This document shows, piece by piece, positions 1 to 5,814 of a stretch of 9,566 bases of DNA. The notes below the pieces were generated by a model. It had not been told where the DNA came from and ran no database searches. It worked only from the letters and a program-made list of their open reading frames with translations. Within the stretch, counting starts at the first letter, position 1; every line of letters begins with the position of its first letter. Both the position numbers and the translations under genes were made by a program. Source of the stretch: an uncultured Clostridia bacterium (GTDB lineage Bacteria > Bacillota > Clostridia > Oscillospirales > Acutalibacteraceae); NCBI GenBank assembly GCA_958445555.1, contig CAUCSW010000016.1:1-9566 (forward strand). The letters run 5' to 3'.

Positions 1-740
1 CCGAGGCGAAGGTTTACAAGGTCGATCATCTGTCTGCGGAGCGAATAGGTTATTGCCGTATGGATCCTACCGTTCAGGAGTATTACACTCCCGTGTTTTC
101 AAAACTCGGTGACGGTACTCCGGCGGTATATATAGACGCAAACAAAGGGACCGAGGGCACTATAACCGAATTGTTGTTCTTCAATAATTCAAATTCACTT
201 ATCAATCCGTTTGTAAATGAAGAAACGGGTCTCAACACCGAGACTTTGCGCTCGTCCATATCGTATTGCAGCGATTTTAATGACGACGGCATTTTGGAAA
301 TACCGAGAATAACAAGACTGCCCGACCCGCCCGCAAGTGTTGATAACGAGTCGGTCTATCTTACCGAATGGCTGCAGTTCGTCGGAGCAAATTACAGGGA
401 AACGAAGGTCATAAGCTATGCGCTTATAGACTATACCGAAGGCTACAGTGTCACGGTGCCTGAGGAATGGGTCGGAAAGCTTTCGGTAAGAAAGAATCTT
501 TCAAAGCGCGAGAGAGTGGTCTATTTTTATGATCCCGAATCCGAAAAGCCGACCGCGACCGAGATATTCAAGCTGAAACTGGTAGATAATGCGGATTGGA
601 AGGATTCGGGTCTTTCCGAGCGCGGATACTTTGCTGCGGCAAATAATGCAAGGTTCACCGTTGCGATAAAGATAGAAAACGGTGCCGCCGCGAAGGTGGA
701 CGAAACTTATTTTTCAAAAAACATAAAGTTTATATCTTAG
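1..740 (+). CDS. Hypothetical protein, 5' end cut off by the window
   Basis: The frame is open from base 3 to the TAG at 738-740, giving 245 visible residues; the true start lies upstream of the window. The ATG at 60 is internal to this open frame and has no good ribosome binding site, so it is probably not the start. I do not recognise the family. The chain is rich in aromatic and polar residues with alternating beta-type segments, and has an Asp-rich turn (DFNDDGILE, codons at 273-299) resembling the Asp/Asn loops of FG-GAP/VCBS-type propeller repeats. This suggests, but does not prove, an extracellular protein or lipoprotein; the N-terminus that would carry a signal peptide is missing. Only 70 nt, without a clear terminator, separate it from the response regulator gene, so it may be co-transcribed with the two-component system and could be a target or accessory sensor. 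Confidence 0.75.
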   Translation, partial: EAKVYKVDHLSAERIGYCRMDPTVQEYYTPVFSKLGDGTPAVYIDANKGTEGTITELLFFNNSNSLINPFVNEETGLNTETLRSSISYCSDFNDDGILEIPRITRLPDPPASVDNESVYLTEWLQFVGANYRETKVISYALIDYTEGYSVTVPEEWVGKLSVRKNLSKRERVVYFYDPESEKPTATEIFKLKLVDNADWKDSGLSERGYFAAANNARFTVAIKIENGAAAKVDETYFSKNIKFIS

Positions 741-810
741 AGTACTGCCGAAAAACAAAGGCAGAGAAACAACAACCGCAAGTACAAGCAAAGGGAGAGA
801 AAGATCTGAA

Positions 811-1521
811 ATGAAGAGGGTATTGATCGTTGAGGACGAGCAGAATATTCGTGAGTTTGAAGTTATAAACCTCAGGCGGGCGGGTTTTGACACCGTTGAA
901 GCGGACTGCGGTGAGATGGCATTGATGTATTTCGACTCGGAACCCGACACTTTCGATATAGCTCTTTTGGATATCTCAATGCCGGGAATGGACGGATTTG
1001 AGGTTTGTAAGCAACTCAGAAACAGAAGCCAGAGCCTCGGAATAATAATGCTGACCGCGCGCACGATGGAAAACGATAAGATCAGCGGTCTGTCGATAGG
1101 GGCGGACGATTACATAACCAAGCCTTTCAGTCCCACAGAGCTGATCGCGAGGGTGGATTCCCTCTACAGAAGGGTCAGCACGGTGAGAAAATACAGTGAA
1201 CCCTATAAGACAGATGACGCCGCTCTGGGCGAGTTCAGACTGAATCCGCGAAAGCACGCCGTCATCAAAGGAAACACCTCTACCGAGCTTACGCAGGTGG
1301 AATATGAAATGCTTGAATATCTTTTCCAAAGACCCGATACAAAGGTCAAGCGCAGCGACATCCTTGATGCCGTGTGGGGGAAGAATTATGAGGGCGACGA
1401 AAAGGTCGTCGATGTCAATATGAGAAGACTTCGTATGAAGCTGGAGGATGATCCGTCCGAGCCTAAGCACCTTGTCACGGTGTGGGGCGTCGGATATATG
1501 TGGAAGACCTCGGATCAATAA
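811..1521 (+). CDS. OmpR/PhoB-family DNA-binding response regulator
   Basis: This 236-residue protein has the standard two-domain layout and length of the OmpR/PhoB family. The receiver domain (about residues 1-120) shows the acidic pair E8/D9, the phospho-acceptor D54 in the strand ALLDISMPG, the switch residue T82 and the conserved K104 before Pro (TKPF). A winged-helix Trans_reg_C domain follows (about 135-232), with the typical LTQVEYEMLEYL and VDVNMRRLRMKLE segments and the C-terminal VWGVGYMW hairpin. It should be phosphorylated by the histidine kinase encoded just downstream and then bind promoter DNA as a dimer. A purine-rich ribosome binding site (AAGGGAGAGA, 791-800) precedes the ATG at a slightly long distance. 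The regulon cannot be read from the sequence. No residue needed for phosphorylation is missing. Confidence 0.95.
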   Translation: MKRVLIVEDEQNIREFEVINLRRAGFDTVEADCGEMALMYFDSEPDTFDIALLDISMPGMDGFEVCKQLRNRSQSLGIIMLTARTMENDKISGLSIGADDYITKPFSPTELIARVDSLYRRVSTVRKYSEPYKTDDAALGEFRLNPRKHAVIKGNTSTELTQVEYEMLEYLFQRPDTKVKRSDILDAVWGKNYEGDEKVVDVNMRRLRMKLEDDPSEPKHLVTVWGVGYMWKTSDQ

Positions 1522-1644
1522 TCGGAAGGCTTCTCCGCCGCTTCTTACAACACGGACGGATGACAGACAGCTTACAGAACAGACTATCGGGATCGATTAT
1601 AGAACGGACAACAGAAGACGGATAGCAGGAACCGAAAACAGGAG

Positions 1645-1652
1645 AAAGGAGG
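1645..1652 (+). promoter_or_regulatory. Ribosome binding site deciding the kinase start
   Basis: AAAGGAGG, a near-perfect Shine-Dalgarno sequence, sits 8 nt before the ATG at 1661. It decides against the upstream in-frame ATG at 1448, which lies inside the response regulator gene. The 139-nt spacer 1522-1660 is otherwise A/G/C-rich low-complexity sequence with no terminator or promoter that I can support. Confidence 0.85.
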
Positions 1653-1660
1653 CAGAAGAG

Positions 1661-3295
1661 ATGGCGTTGCCGTTGTTCAGAAACAGCATAGTAAAAAGGT
1701 GGACCGTCGGGGTACTGAGTATAGTGACATTGACGGTTTTTGCCGCTGCCGTCGCTTTATGCTTCTTTATAAGAGTCTACAACTATCGAGCTTTGGTGGC
1801 TGCCGTTCCCGAGTATGTTTCTTCTTTTGAGCAGCTCTCTCATGCAAATGCGGATGAGTACTGGAATACCGCGGTGAACCTCACCGAAAACTTTGAAAAT
1901 ATGGATAAGGTCAAGGTCACCGTTTTTAATTCAAACGGCATCGTCATTGCTTCTACCGATGGTTTTACCGAGTCGGTCGATGTCGAAGAACTGCCCGACT
2001 ATGCAGCCGCCCTTACCGCGGAAAACGGCATGGGCTCCTGGCAGGGAAGAGATCCCGTGACGGGGGAGAGCATAGCCGCGACCACCGTGGCGGTCAAAAA
2101 CTCTTCCGATACCCTGCTCGGCGCTTACCGGTATGTTGTGTCGTTGAGGGTCTTTAACGGCGCGATGATAAGGTATTACCTCGTTGTTGCGGGCGTGGGC
2201 GCGATAATGATAACCCTGGTTCTTATATCGGGACTTTATTTTGTTTCTTCAATAGTCAAGCCGGTCAGGCAGGTCACGGGTGTTGCGAGAAAGATAGCAA
2301 TGGGCGATCTGTCCGCACGGCTTAAACCTAAAAGCAGCGATGAGATCGGTGAGCTTTGCGACGCAATAAACTATATGGCGTCGGAACTCGGAAAGACCGA
2401 AACACTGAAAAATGACTTTCTCTCTTCGGTGTCGCATGAACTGAGAACACCTCTTACCGCGATCCGCGGTTGGGGCGAGACCGTAAGTATGGCAATAGGC
2501 AGTGACGATGATACCGTAAGACGGGGCATCGATGTTATACTTTCCGAAACGGGCAGACTTTCAAATCTTGTCGAGGAGCTGCTCGACTTCTCAAGACTTC
2601 AGTCAGGCAGCTTCAAGGTCAATATGCAGCCGACCGATATATTGCCGGTCGTGGATGAGGCAGTCAATATGTATGAGGAGATCGCGCGTAAGCAGGGCAT
2701 AACGATGACCTATTTTCCGCTTACCGTCTCGGTGTGCGTAAAGGCCGACCGCGACCGACTCAAGCAGGTGTTTATAAACATTATCGATAACGCCGTCAAG
2801 TATACCAATTCGGGCGGTCAGATAATCATTTCGGCGGTCATGGACGATAACTGCATAAGAATAATCGTTCAGGATACGGGCGTCGGGATCCCGAAGCGGG
2901 ATGTCGACCATGTGAAGGAAAGATTTTATAAAGCCAATAAGACCGTTCGCGGATCCGATATCGGACTTGCCGTGGCGGATGAGATAATAAAGCAGCACAA
3001 TGGATTACTGCTTGTCGAAAGCACCGAAAATGTCGGAACGGCGGTAACCGTCGTTCTCCCGATATTTGATGAAAACAAGCCGACCGAGGGCAACGCGGAT
3101 GAAGCTGCAGCGAACAAATCCACGGCAGACAAATCCACGGCAGAGAAAACTGCGGGAGAAAAGACCGCGGCGGAGAAGAATAAAATCGACGAGAATAAGT
3201 CGGACGAAGACAAGACGGGCGTGGAAGATTTATCCGAAGAAGTATCGATTTTGAAGGATAAACCGTCAGTCCGAGAAGGAGAAAACCGTCAGTAA
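1661..3295 (+). CDS. Membrane sensor histidine kinase, partner of the upstream regulator
   Basis: From the ATG at 1661 this is 544 residues. That start is chosen because AAAGGAGG (1645-1652) lies 8 nt upstream and it begins the membrane anchor; the in-frame ATG at 1448 would add 71 unconserved residues overlapping the regulator gene. Layout: transmembrane helix about 14-38, an extracytoplasmic sensor of about 130 residues with a PAS/Cache-like VFNSNGIVIAST stretch, a second helix about 168-196, HAMP about 197-249, HisKA with phospho-acceptor H259 in SHELRTP, and HATPase_c with N377 (N box), D405 in DTGVGIP (G1) and an ERFYK F box. The G2 box reads G431-S-D-I-G-L, with Asp where Gly is usual. 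After the ATPase domain (about 468) comes a roughly 75-residue Lys/Glu/Ala/Thr-rich tail. It autophosphorylates and passes phosphate to the adjacent regulator; the signal is unknown. Confidence 0.93.
   Translation: MALPLFRNSIVKRWTVGVLSIVTLTVFAAAVALCFFIRVYNYRALVAAVPEYVSSFEQLSHANADEYWNTAVNLTENFENMDKVKVTVFNSNGIVIASTDGFTESVDVEELPDYAAALTAENGMGSWQGRDPVTGESIAATTVAVKNSSDTLLGAYRYVVSLRVFNGAMIRYYLVVAGVGAIMITLVLISGLYFVSSIVKPVRQVTGVARKIAMGDLSARLKPKSSDEIGELCDAINYMASELGKTETLKNDFLSSVSHELRTPLTAIRGWGETVSMAIGSDDDTVRRGIDVILSETGRLSNLVEELLDFSRLQSGSFKVNMQPTDILPVVDEAVNMYEEIARKQGITMTYFPLTVSVCVKADRDRLKQVFINIIDNAVKYTNSGGQIIISAVMDDNCIRIIVQDTGVGIPKRDVDHVKERFYKANKTVRGSDIGLAVADEIIKQHNGLLLVESTENVGTAVTVVLPIFDENKPTEGNADEAAANKSTADKSTAEKTAGEKTAAEKNKIDENKSDEDKTGVEDLSEEVSILKDKPSVREGENRQ
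3114..3143 (+). repeat. 15-bp perfect tandem repeat in the kinase tail
   Basis: The unit ACAAATCCACGGCAG occurs twice back to back (3114-3128 and 3129-3143). It is five codons long, so it keeps the frame and gives two near-identical NKSTA/DKSTA peptides, which run on into AEKTAGEKTAAEK. This looks like replication-slippage growth of the disordered tail of the histidine kinase. Confidence 0.9.
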
Positions 3296-4447
3296 ATGAA
3301 AAACAAAAACAAGTATACAAGTATAGGCGGTCAGGCGCTTATCGAAGGAATAATGATGAAGGGCCCCGAAAGGACCGAGATAGCGGTCCGTATGCCGAAC
3401 GGGGAAATTGATCTGTTCGAGCTTAAAGAAAAGCACCTTAAAGACAAATGCAGCCTTTGGAGACTCCCCGTATTCAGGGGTGTTGCGGGGCTGATAGAAT
3501 CACTTGCCACCGGCTATAAGGCGCTGATGATAAGCGCCGACAAATCGGGGTTTGCCGAGGAAGAAGACGGCGAAAATATGACCGAGAAGCAGAAAACGGC
3601 GTTCACCGCGATCGCGGGAACGGTCGGCAGTGTTCTCGGGGTGGTGCTTGCCGTGGTTCTGTTTATGCTGGTGCCCTCTTATTTGTTTGAACTTACCGAT
3701 AAATACCTGACACTCGGATTTATGAGTGCACATAACCTTAAACCGTTATTTGAGGGCGTCATCAAAATAGCGGTCTATGTCGGATATCTTGCCGCGGTGT
3801 CGCTTATGAAGGATATAAGGCGGGTATTTATGTACCACGGAGCAGAGCACAAGACGATCTTTTGCTACGAAGCGGGTGAAGAGCTGACGGCGGAAAATGC
3901 ACAAAAATACCGCCGTTTTCATCCCAGATGCGGAACATCGTTTCTGTTTCTTATGCTTGCGGTGAGCATACTTGTCACGAGTCTGTTGACCCTTGTGCTC
4001 CCCAATCGAGTTATCCATACCCAATACCTTTGGGTGCCGATAAAGATACTGCTTGTACCGCTTATGTGCGGACTCGGATATGAGCTTATCCGTTTCTGCG
4101 GCAAGCATGACAACCTCGCAACGCGCATAATCTCGGCACCGGGACTCTGGATGCAGCGCCTTACGACCAAGGAGCCCACTCTTGATATGCTTGAAGTTGC
4201 GGTTGCAGCACTGAAAGCGGTGATTCCGTCGAAAGGGGCGGACGGTGCCGTAACAGGCGCCGCAGGTACGGAGTCGGCGAAAACTTCTAAGGAGTCGACG
4301 GAGCTCCCGGATCCTGCGGGATCGGAGGAACTCTTTGATTCTGCGAAAACGGATGAGCTTTCGGGATCGCCGATACCCGATCCGATGTCGGAAAACGGGG
4401 TAGGCGAGACGGCAGTGGCAGAAACGGGATGTCCGTCGGATGAATGA
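3296..4447 (+). CDS. yqhQ: DUF1385 membrane protein (YqhQ family)
   Basis: A 383-residue protein whose ATG directly follows the TAA of the kinase gene; GAGAAGGAGAA (3273-3283) is a plausible ribosome binding site. Family hallmarks are visible: GGQALIEGIMM (11-21), HGAEHK (181-186), HPRCGTSF (209-216) and GLWMQRLTTKEP (283-294). There are about four hydrophobic segments (roughly 104-130, 150-170, 214-236, 244-264), so it is an integral membrane protein. The conserved His, Glu and Cys residues have prompted proposals of metal binding for the family, but its function is not established to my knowledge. Homologues are often encoded beside prmC, as here. Residues from about 312 form an extra acidic, Ser/Ala/Asp-rich tail of some 70 residues not typical of the family. 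The gene overlaps prmC by 8 nt, implying translational coupling. Confidence 0.92.
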   Translation: MKNKNKYTSIGGQALIEGIMMKGPERTEIAVRMPNGEIDLFELKEKHLKDKCSLWRLPVFRGVAGLIESLATGYKALMISADKSGFAEEEDGENMTEKQKTAFTAIAGTVGSVLGVVLAVVLFMLVPSYLFELTDKYLTLGFMSAHNLKPLFEGVIKIAVYVGYLAAVSLMKDIRRVFMYHGAEHKTIFCYEAGEELTAENAQKYRRFHPRCGTSFLFLMLAVSILVTSLLTLVLPNRVIHTQYLWVPIKILLVPLMCGLGYELIRFCGKHDNLATRIISAPGLWMQRLTTKEPTLDMLEVAVAALKAVIPSKGADGAVTGAAGTESAKTSKESTELPDPAGSEELFDSAKTDELSGSPIPDPMSENGVGETAVAETGCPSDE

Positions 4448-5387
4448 TATCGAAGGTTTTATAAAGGCGCGGCTGCGCGAGGCCGGTATTGAGTCTGCGG
4501 CGTTTGAGGCAAGGCAGCTTTCTTCCGCCTGCAAGAGCGAAGCGGAGGCACTTGATGCCGTAAAACGAAGGTGTGCGGGCGAACCGCTTCAGTACATTCT
4601 CGGCGAATGGGAGTTTTACGGTCTGCCTTTTGCGGTCGGAAAAGGGGTCCTTATTCCGAGACCCGATACAGAGATACTTGTAGATACCGCTTTGAAGGAA
4701 ATTAAGAGACGAAAGGCTGCTGCAGGCGTAACCGTGAACAGAGGCAAAGCGGCTGCGGGAACCGAAGGGTGCGGCACGAAAAAGATCCGCCTGCTTGACC
4801 TTTGCTCGGGAAGCGGAGCGATAGCGGTGGCAATAAGTAAAAACGACGATGACACAGAGGTCACCGCAGTAGAGAAAAGCGACGAGGCCTTTTCATGGCT
4901 CATTCGAAATGTCGAGCTGAACAGAGCCTCGGTAAGATGCGTGAAGGGCGACATCTTTGATGATTCGCTGCTGACCGCAGCGGCCGATGACAAACCAGGC
5001 CGAAGGCGGGACTTAGGTTCGTGCCCGGGTTCGGGATCGTGCCCGTGCTTGGGTTCGGAATCGGTCGATAATGAACAATTCGACATTATTCTTTCAAATC
5101 CCCCTTATATTGCAAGCTCGGTGATACAGACACTGCAAAGAGAAGTCGGTTTTGAACCGCGGGAGGCGCTTGACGGCGGGTCCGACGGATTGGTATTTTA
5201 TAAACGGATAGCCCGATTCTGGGCAGGCCGCTTATCCCGCGGCGGTATGCTTGCGGTCGAGATAGGCTACGACCAGTCGGCGGCGGTCACCGATATCTTT
5301 TACGGGGCGGGACTTGTCGATATCACCTGCATAAAGGACTATTCGGGCAATCCGCGCGTCATTTCGGGCAGAAAAAGCGGGACTTAA
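4440..5387 (+). CDS. prmC: Release-factor glutamine N5-methyltransferase PrmC
   Basis: PrmC (HemK) uses S-adenosylmethionine to methylate the Gln of the GGQ motif in release factors RF1 and RF2, aiding translation termination in the cytosol. The 315-residue product has the helical N-terminal domain with GEPLQYILGEWEFYG (47-61), the LIPRPDTEILV substrate-side motif (71-81), SAM-binding motif I LLDLCSGSGAIAVAI (118-132) and the catalytic NPPYI (220-224), followed by the usual FEPREALDGGSDGL. Family members are usually about 280 residues; the excess comes from two low-complexity insertions, residues about 91-115 (with KAAAG twice) and about 184-212 (Gly/Ser/Cys/Pro-rich). Both lie between core strands and leave the motifs intact, so activity is plausible. 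The ATG overlaps the end of yqhQ by 8 nt with only a weak ribosome binding site, suggesting coupled translation. Confidence 0.95.
   Translation: MNDIEGFIKARLREAGIESAAFEARQLSSACKSEAEALDAVKRRCAGEPLQYILGEWEFYGLPFAVGKGVLIPRPDTEILVDTALKEIKRRKAAAGVTVNRGKAAAGTEGCGTKKIRLLDLCSGSGAIAVAISKNDDDTEVTAVEKSDEAFSWLIRNVELNRASVRCVKGDIFDDSLLTAAADDKPGRRRDLGSCPGSGSCPCLGSESVDNEQFDIILSNPPYIASSVIQTLQREVGFEPREALDGGSDGLVFYKRIARFWAGRLSRGGMLAVEIGYDQSAAVTDIFYGAGLVDITCIKDYSGNPRVISGRKSGT
5019..5058 (+). repeat. Short direct repeats inside prmC insertion
   Basis: TCGTGCCCG occurs at 5019-5027 and 5037-5045, and GGGTTCGG at 5027-5034 and 5051-5058. Together they encode the Gly/Ser/Cys/Pro-rich stretch GSCPGSGSCPCLGSES. The arrangement suggests local duplication in a surface loop of PrmC. 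Confidence 0.8.
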
Positions 5388-5398
5388 CGATAAAACAA

Positions 5399-5413
5399 CG
5401 GTTTAGGAAACCG
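5399..5413 (-). terminator. Weak hairpin, possible minus-strand terminator
   Basis: CGGTTT AGG AAACCG forms a 6-bp stem with a 3-nt loop just after prmC. Read on the minus strand it is followed by TTGTTTTAT, a fair U-tract, so it could end a transcript coming leftward out of the structured element. On the plus strand no T-run directly follows, so it is a poor terminator for prmC. The stem is short and the call is tentative. Confidence 0.3.
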
Positions 5414-5430
5414 CGCCTGGTCTTTTCCCC

Positions 5431-5587
5431 CTGCGGCGCCGCGCGACCCCTGCGGGGTCGCGCCAACGGGAACGAAACCTTGCGTGGATTCTGCACTTTC
5501 GCCAAATCGTGCGCAGCGTTGAAGCCCCCGCTCCCCGAAGGAGCGTTCCCGTTGCCTTGCGCGCTTTCGCGCGCCGCGGCGCCGCAG
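5431..5587. repeat. G+C-rich inverted-repeat element with cloverleaf-like fold
   Basis: Perfect inverted repeats nest without conflict. The outer stem is 5431-5443 with 5575-5587 (13 bp, CTGCGGCGCCGCG). Arm one is 5444-5450 with 5454-5460 (7 bp, loop TGC; 10 bp if it borrows from the outer stem). Arm two is 5464-5474 with 5544-5554 (11 bp, CAACGGGAACG), capped by 5531-5534 with 5540-5543. Arm three is 5559-5564 with 5569-5574 (6 bp, loop TTTC). Arms one and three abut the outer stem directly, giving a four-way junction. It could be a structured RNA on either strand or a palindromic dispersed repeat; the sequence does not show which. No transposase or known ncRNA family is recognised. Confidence 0.7.
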
Positions 5588-5750
5588 TTTTAAAAGCCCT
5601 TCGCCGAGAGGTAGGCAGACCCCCAAAAAGTAGCGACCGATTTCGGCAGCGCCCCGCCGTATAGGCGTTTTGATAGATGTGGCTTGTAAAAGCGAAGATT
5701 CGGCCGTTGTAGTAATTCTTCCCCCTGCACCGTGCGATAGGGTCACTCAC

Positions 5751-5768
5751 TTTATATGAGCATATAAA
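5751..5768. promoter_or_regulatory. 18-bp palindrome upstream of recA, possible operator/promoter site
   Basis: TTTATATGAGCATATAAA has two perfect 8-bp arms around a 2-nt centre and ends 46 nt before the recA ATG. Position and symmetry fit a dimeric repressor site, and the TATAAA arm (5763-5768) could be a -10 element, although no good -35 box lies upstream. It does not match the usual Firmicutes LexA box (GAAC-N4-GTTC type), so SOS control is not shown by sequence. Confidence 0.4.
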
Positions 5769-5801
5769 CAAAATCTTATATATAAATCCAGCATTAAGAT
5801 C

Positions 5802-5807
5802 GGAGGA
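5802..5807 (+). promoter_or_regulatory. recA ribosome binding site
   Basis: GGAGGA lies 7 nt before the ATG at 5815. It supports that start and strong translation. Confidence 0.8.
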
Positions 5808-5814
5808 AATAAAA

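Larger units (their letters stand above)
5388..5814. other. Long non-coding gap between prmC and recA
   Basis: The 427 nt between the prmC stop and recA contain no credible gene. Open frames on the minus strand here give Arg/Ala/Gly-rich products with no domain and arise from G+C-rich palindromes. In order, the gap holds a small hairpin (5399-5413), a G+C-rich structured element (5431-5587), a stretch with no clear signal (about 5590-5750), an 18-bp A+T-rich palindrome (5751-5768) and the recA ribosome binding site. G+C over 5411-5590 is about 69% by hand count, well above the flanking genes. TTCCCCCTGC occurs twice (5425-5434 and 5719-5728), bracketing most of the gap as a direct repeat. Confidence 0.7.

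Noticed and set aside
976..1518. 180-residue minus-strand frame opposite the response regulator
   Set aside because: It lies entirely within a well-supported gene on the other strand and shows no recognisable motif.
1448..1660. Start of the histidine kinase at the in-frame ATG at 1448
   Set aside because: It would add 71 Arg-rich residues without domain character, overlap the regulator gene by 74 nt and lack a ribosome binding site, whereas 1661 has AAAGGAGG 8 nt upstream and begins the membrane anchor.
3114..3143. Tandem repeat as part of a CRISPR array
   Set aside because: The repeats are adjacent without spacers, only two copies, and lie in frame inside a coding region.
3746..4534. 262-residue minus-strand frame opposite yqhQ and the start of prmC
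   Set aside because: Its composition (Arg/His/Cys-rich) and lack of motifs mark it as an antisense shadow of two conserved genes.
5655..5671. CGCC GTATA GGCG followed by TTTT as an intrinsic terminator
   Set aside because: The stem is only 4 bp and the T-run only four bases, too weak to call.
5384..5771. Minus-strand open frames of about 120 residues in the prmC-recA gap
   Set aside because: The products are Arg/Ala/Gly-rich with no domain and no ribosome binding site that I could see. They overlap each other in two frames and result from the G+C-rich inverted repeats.
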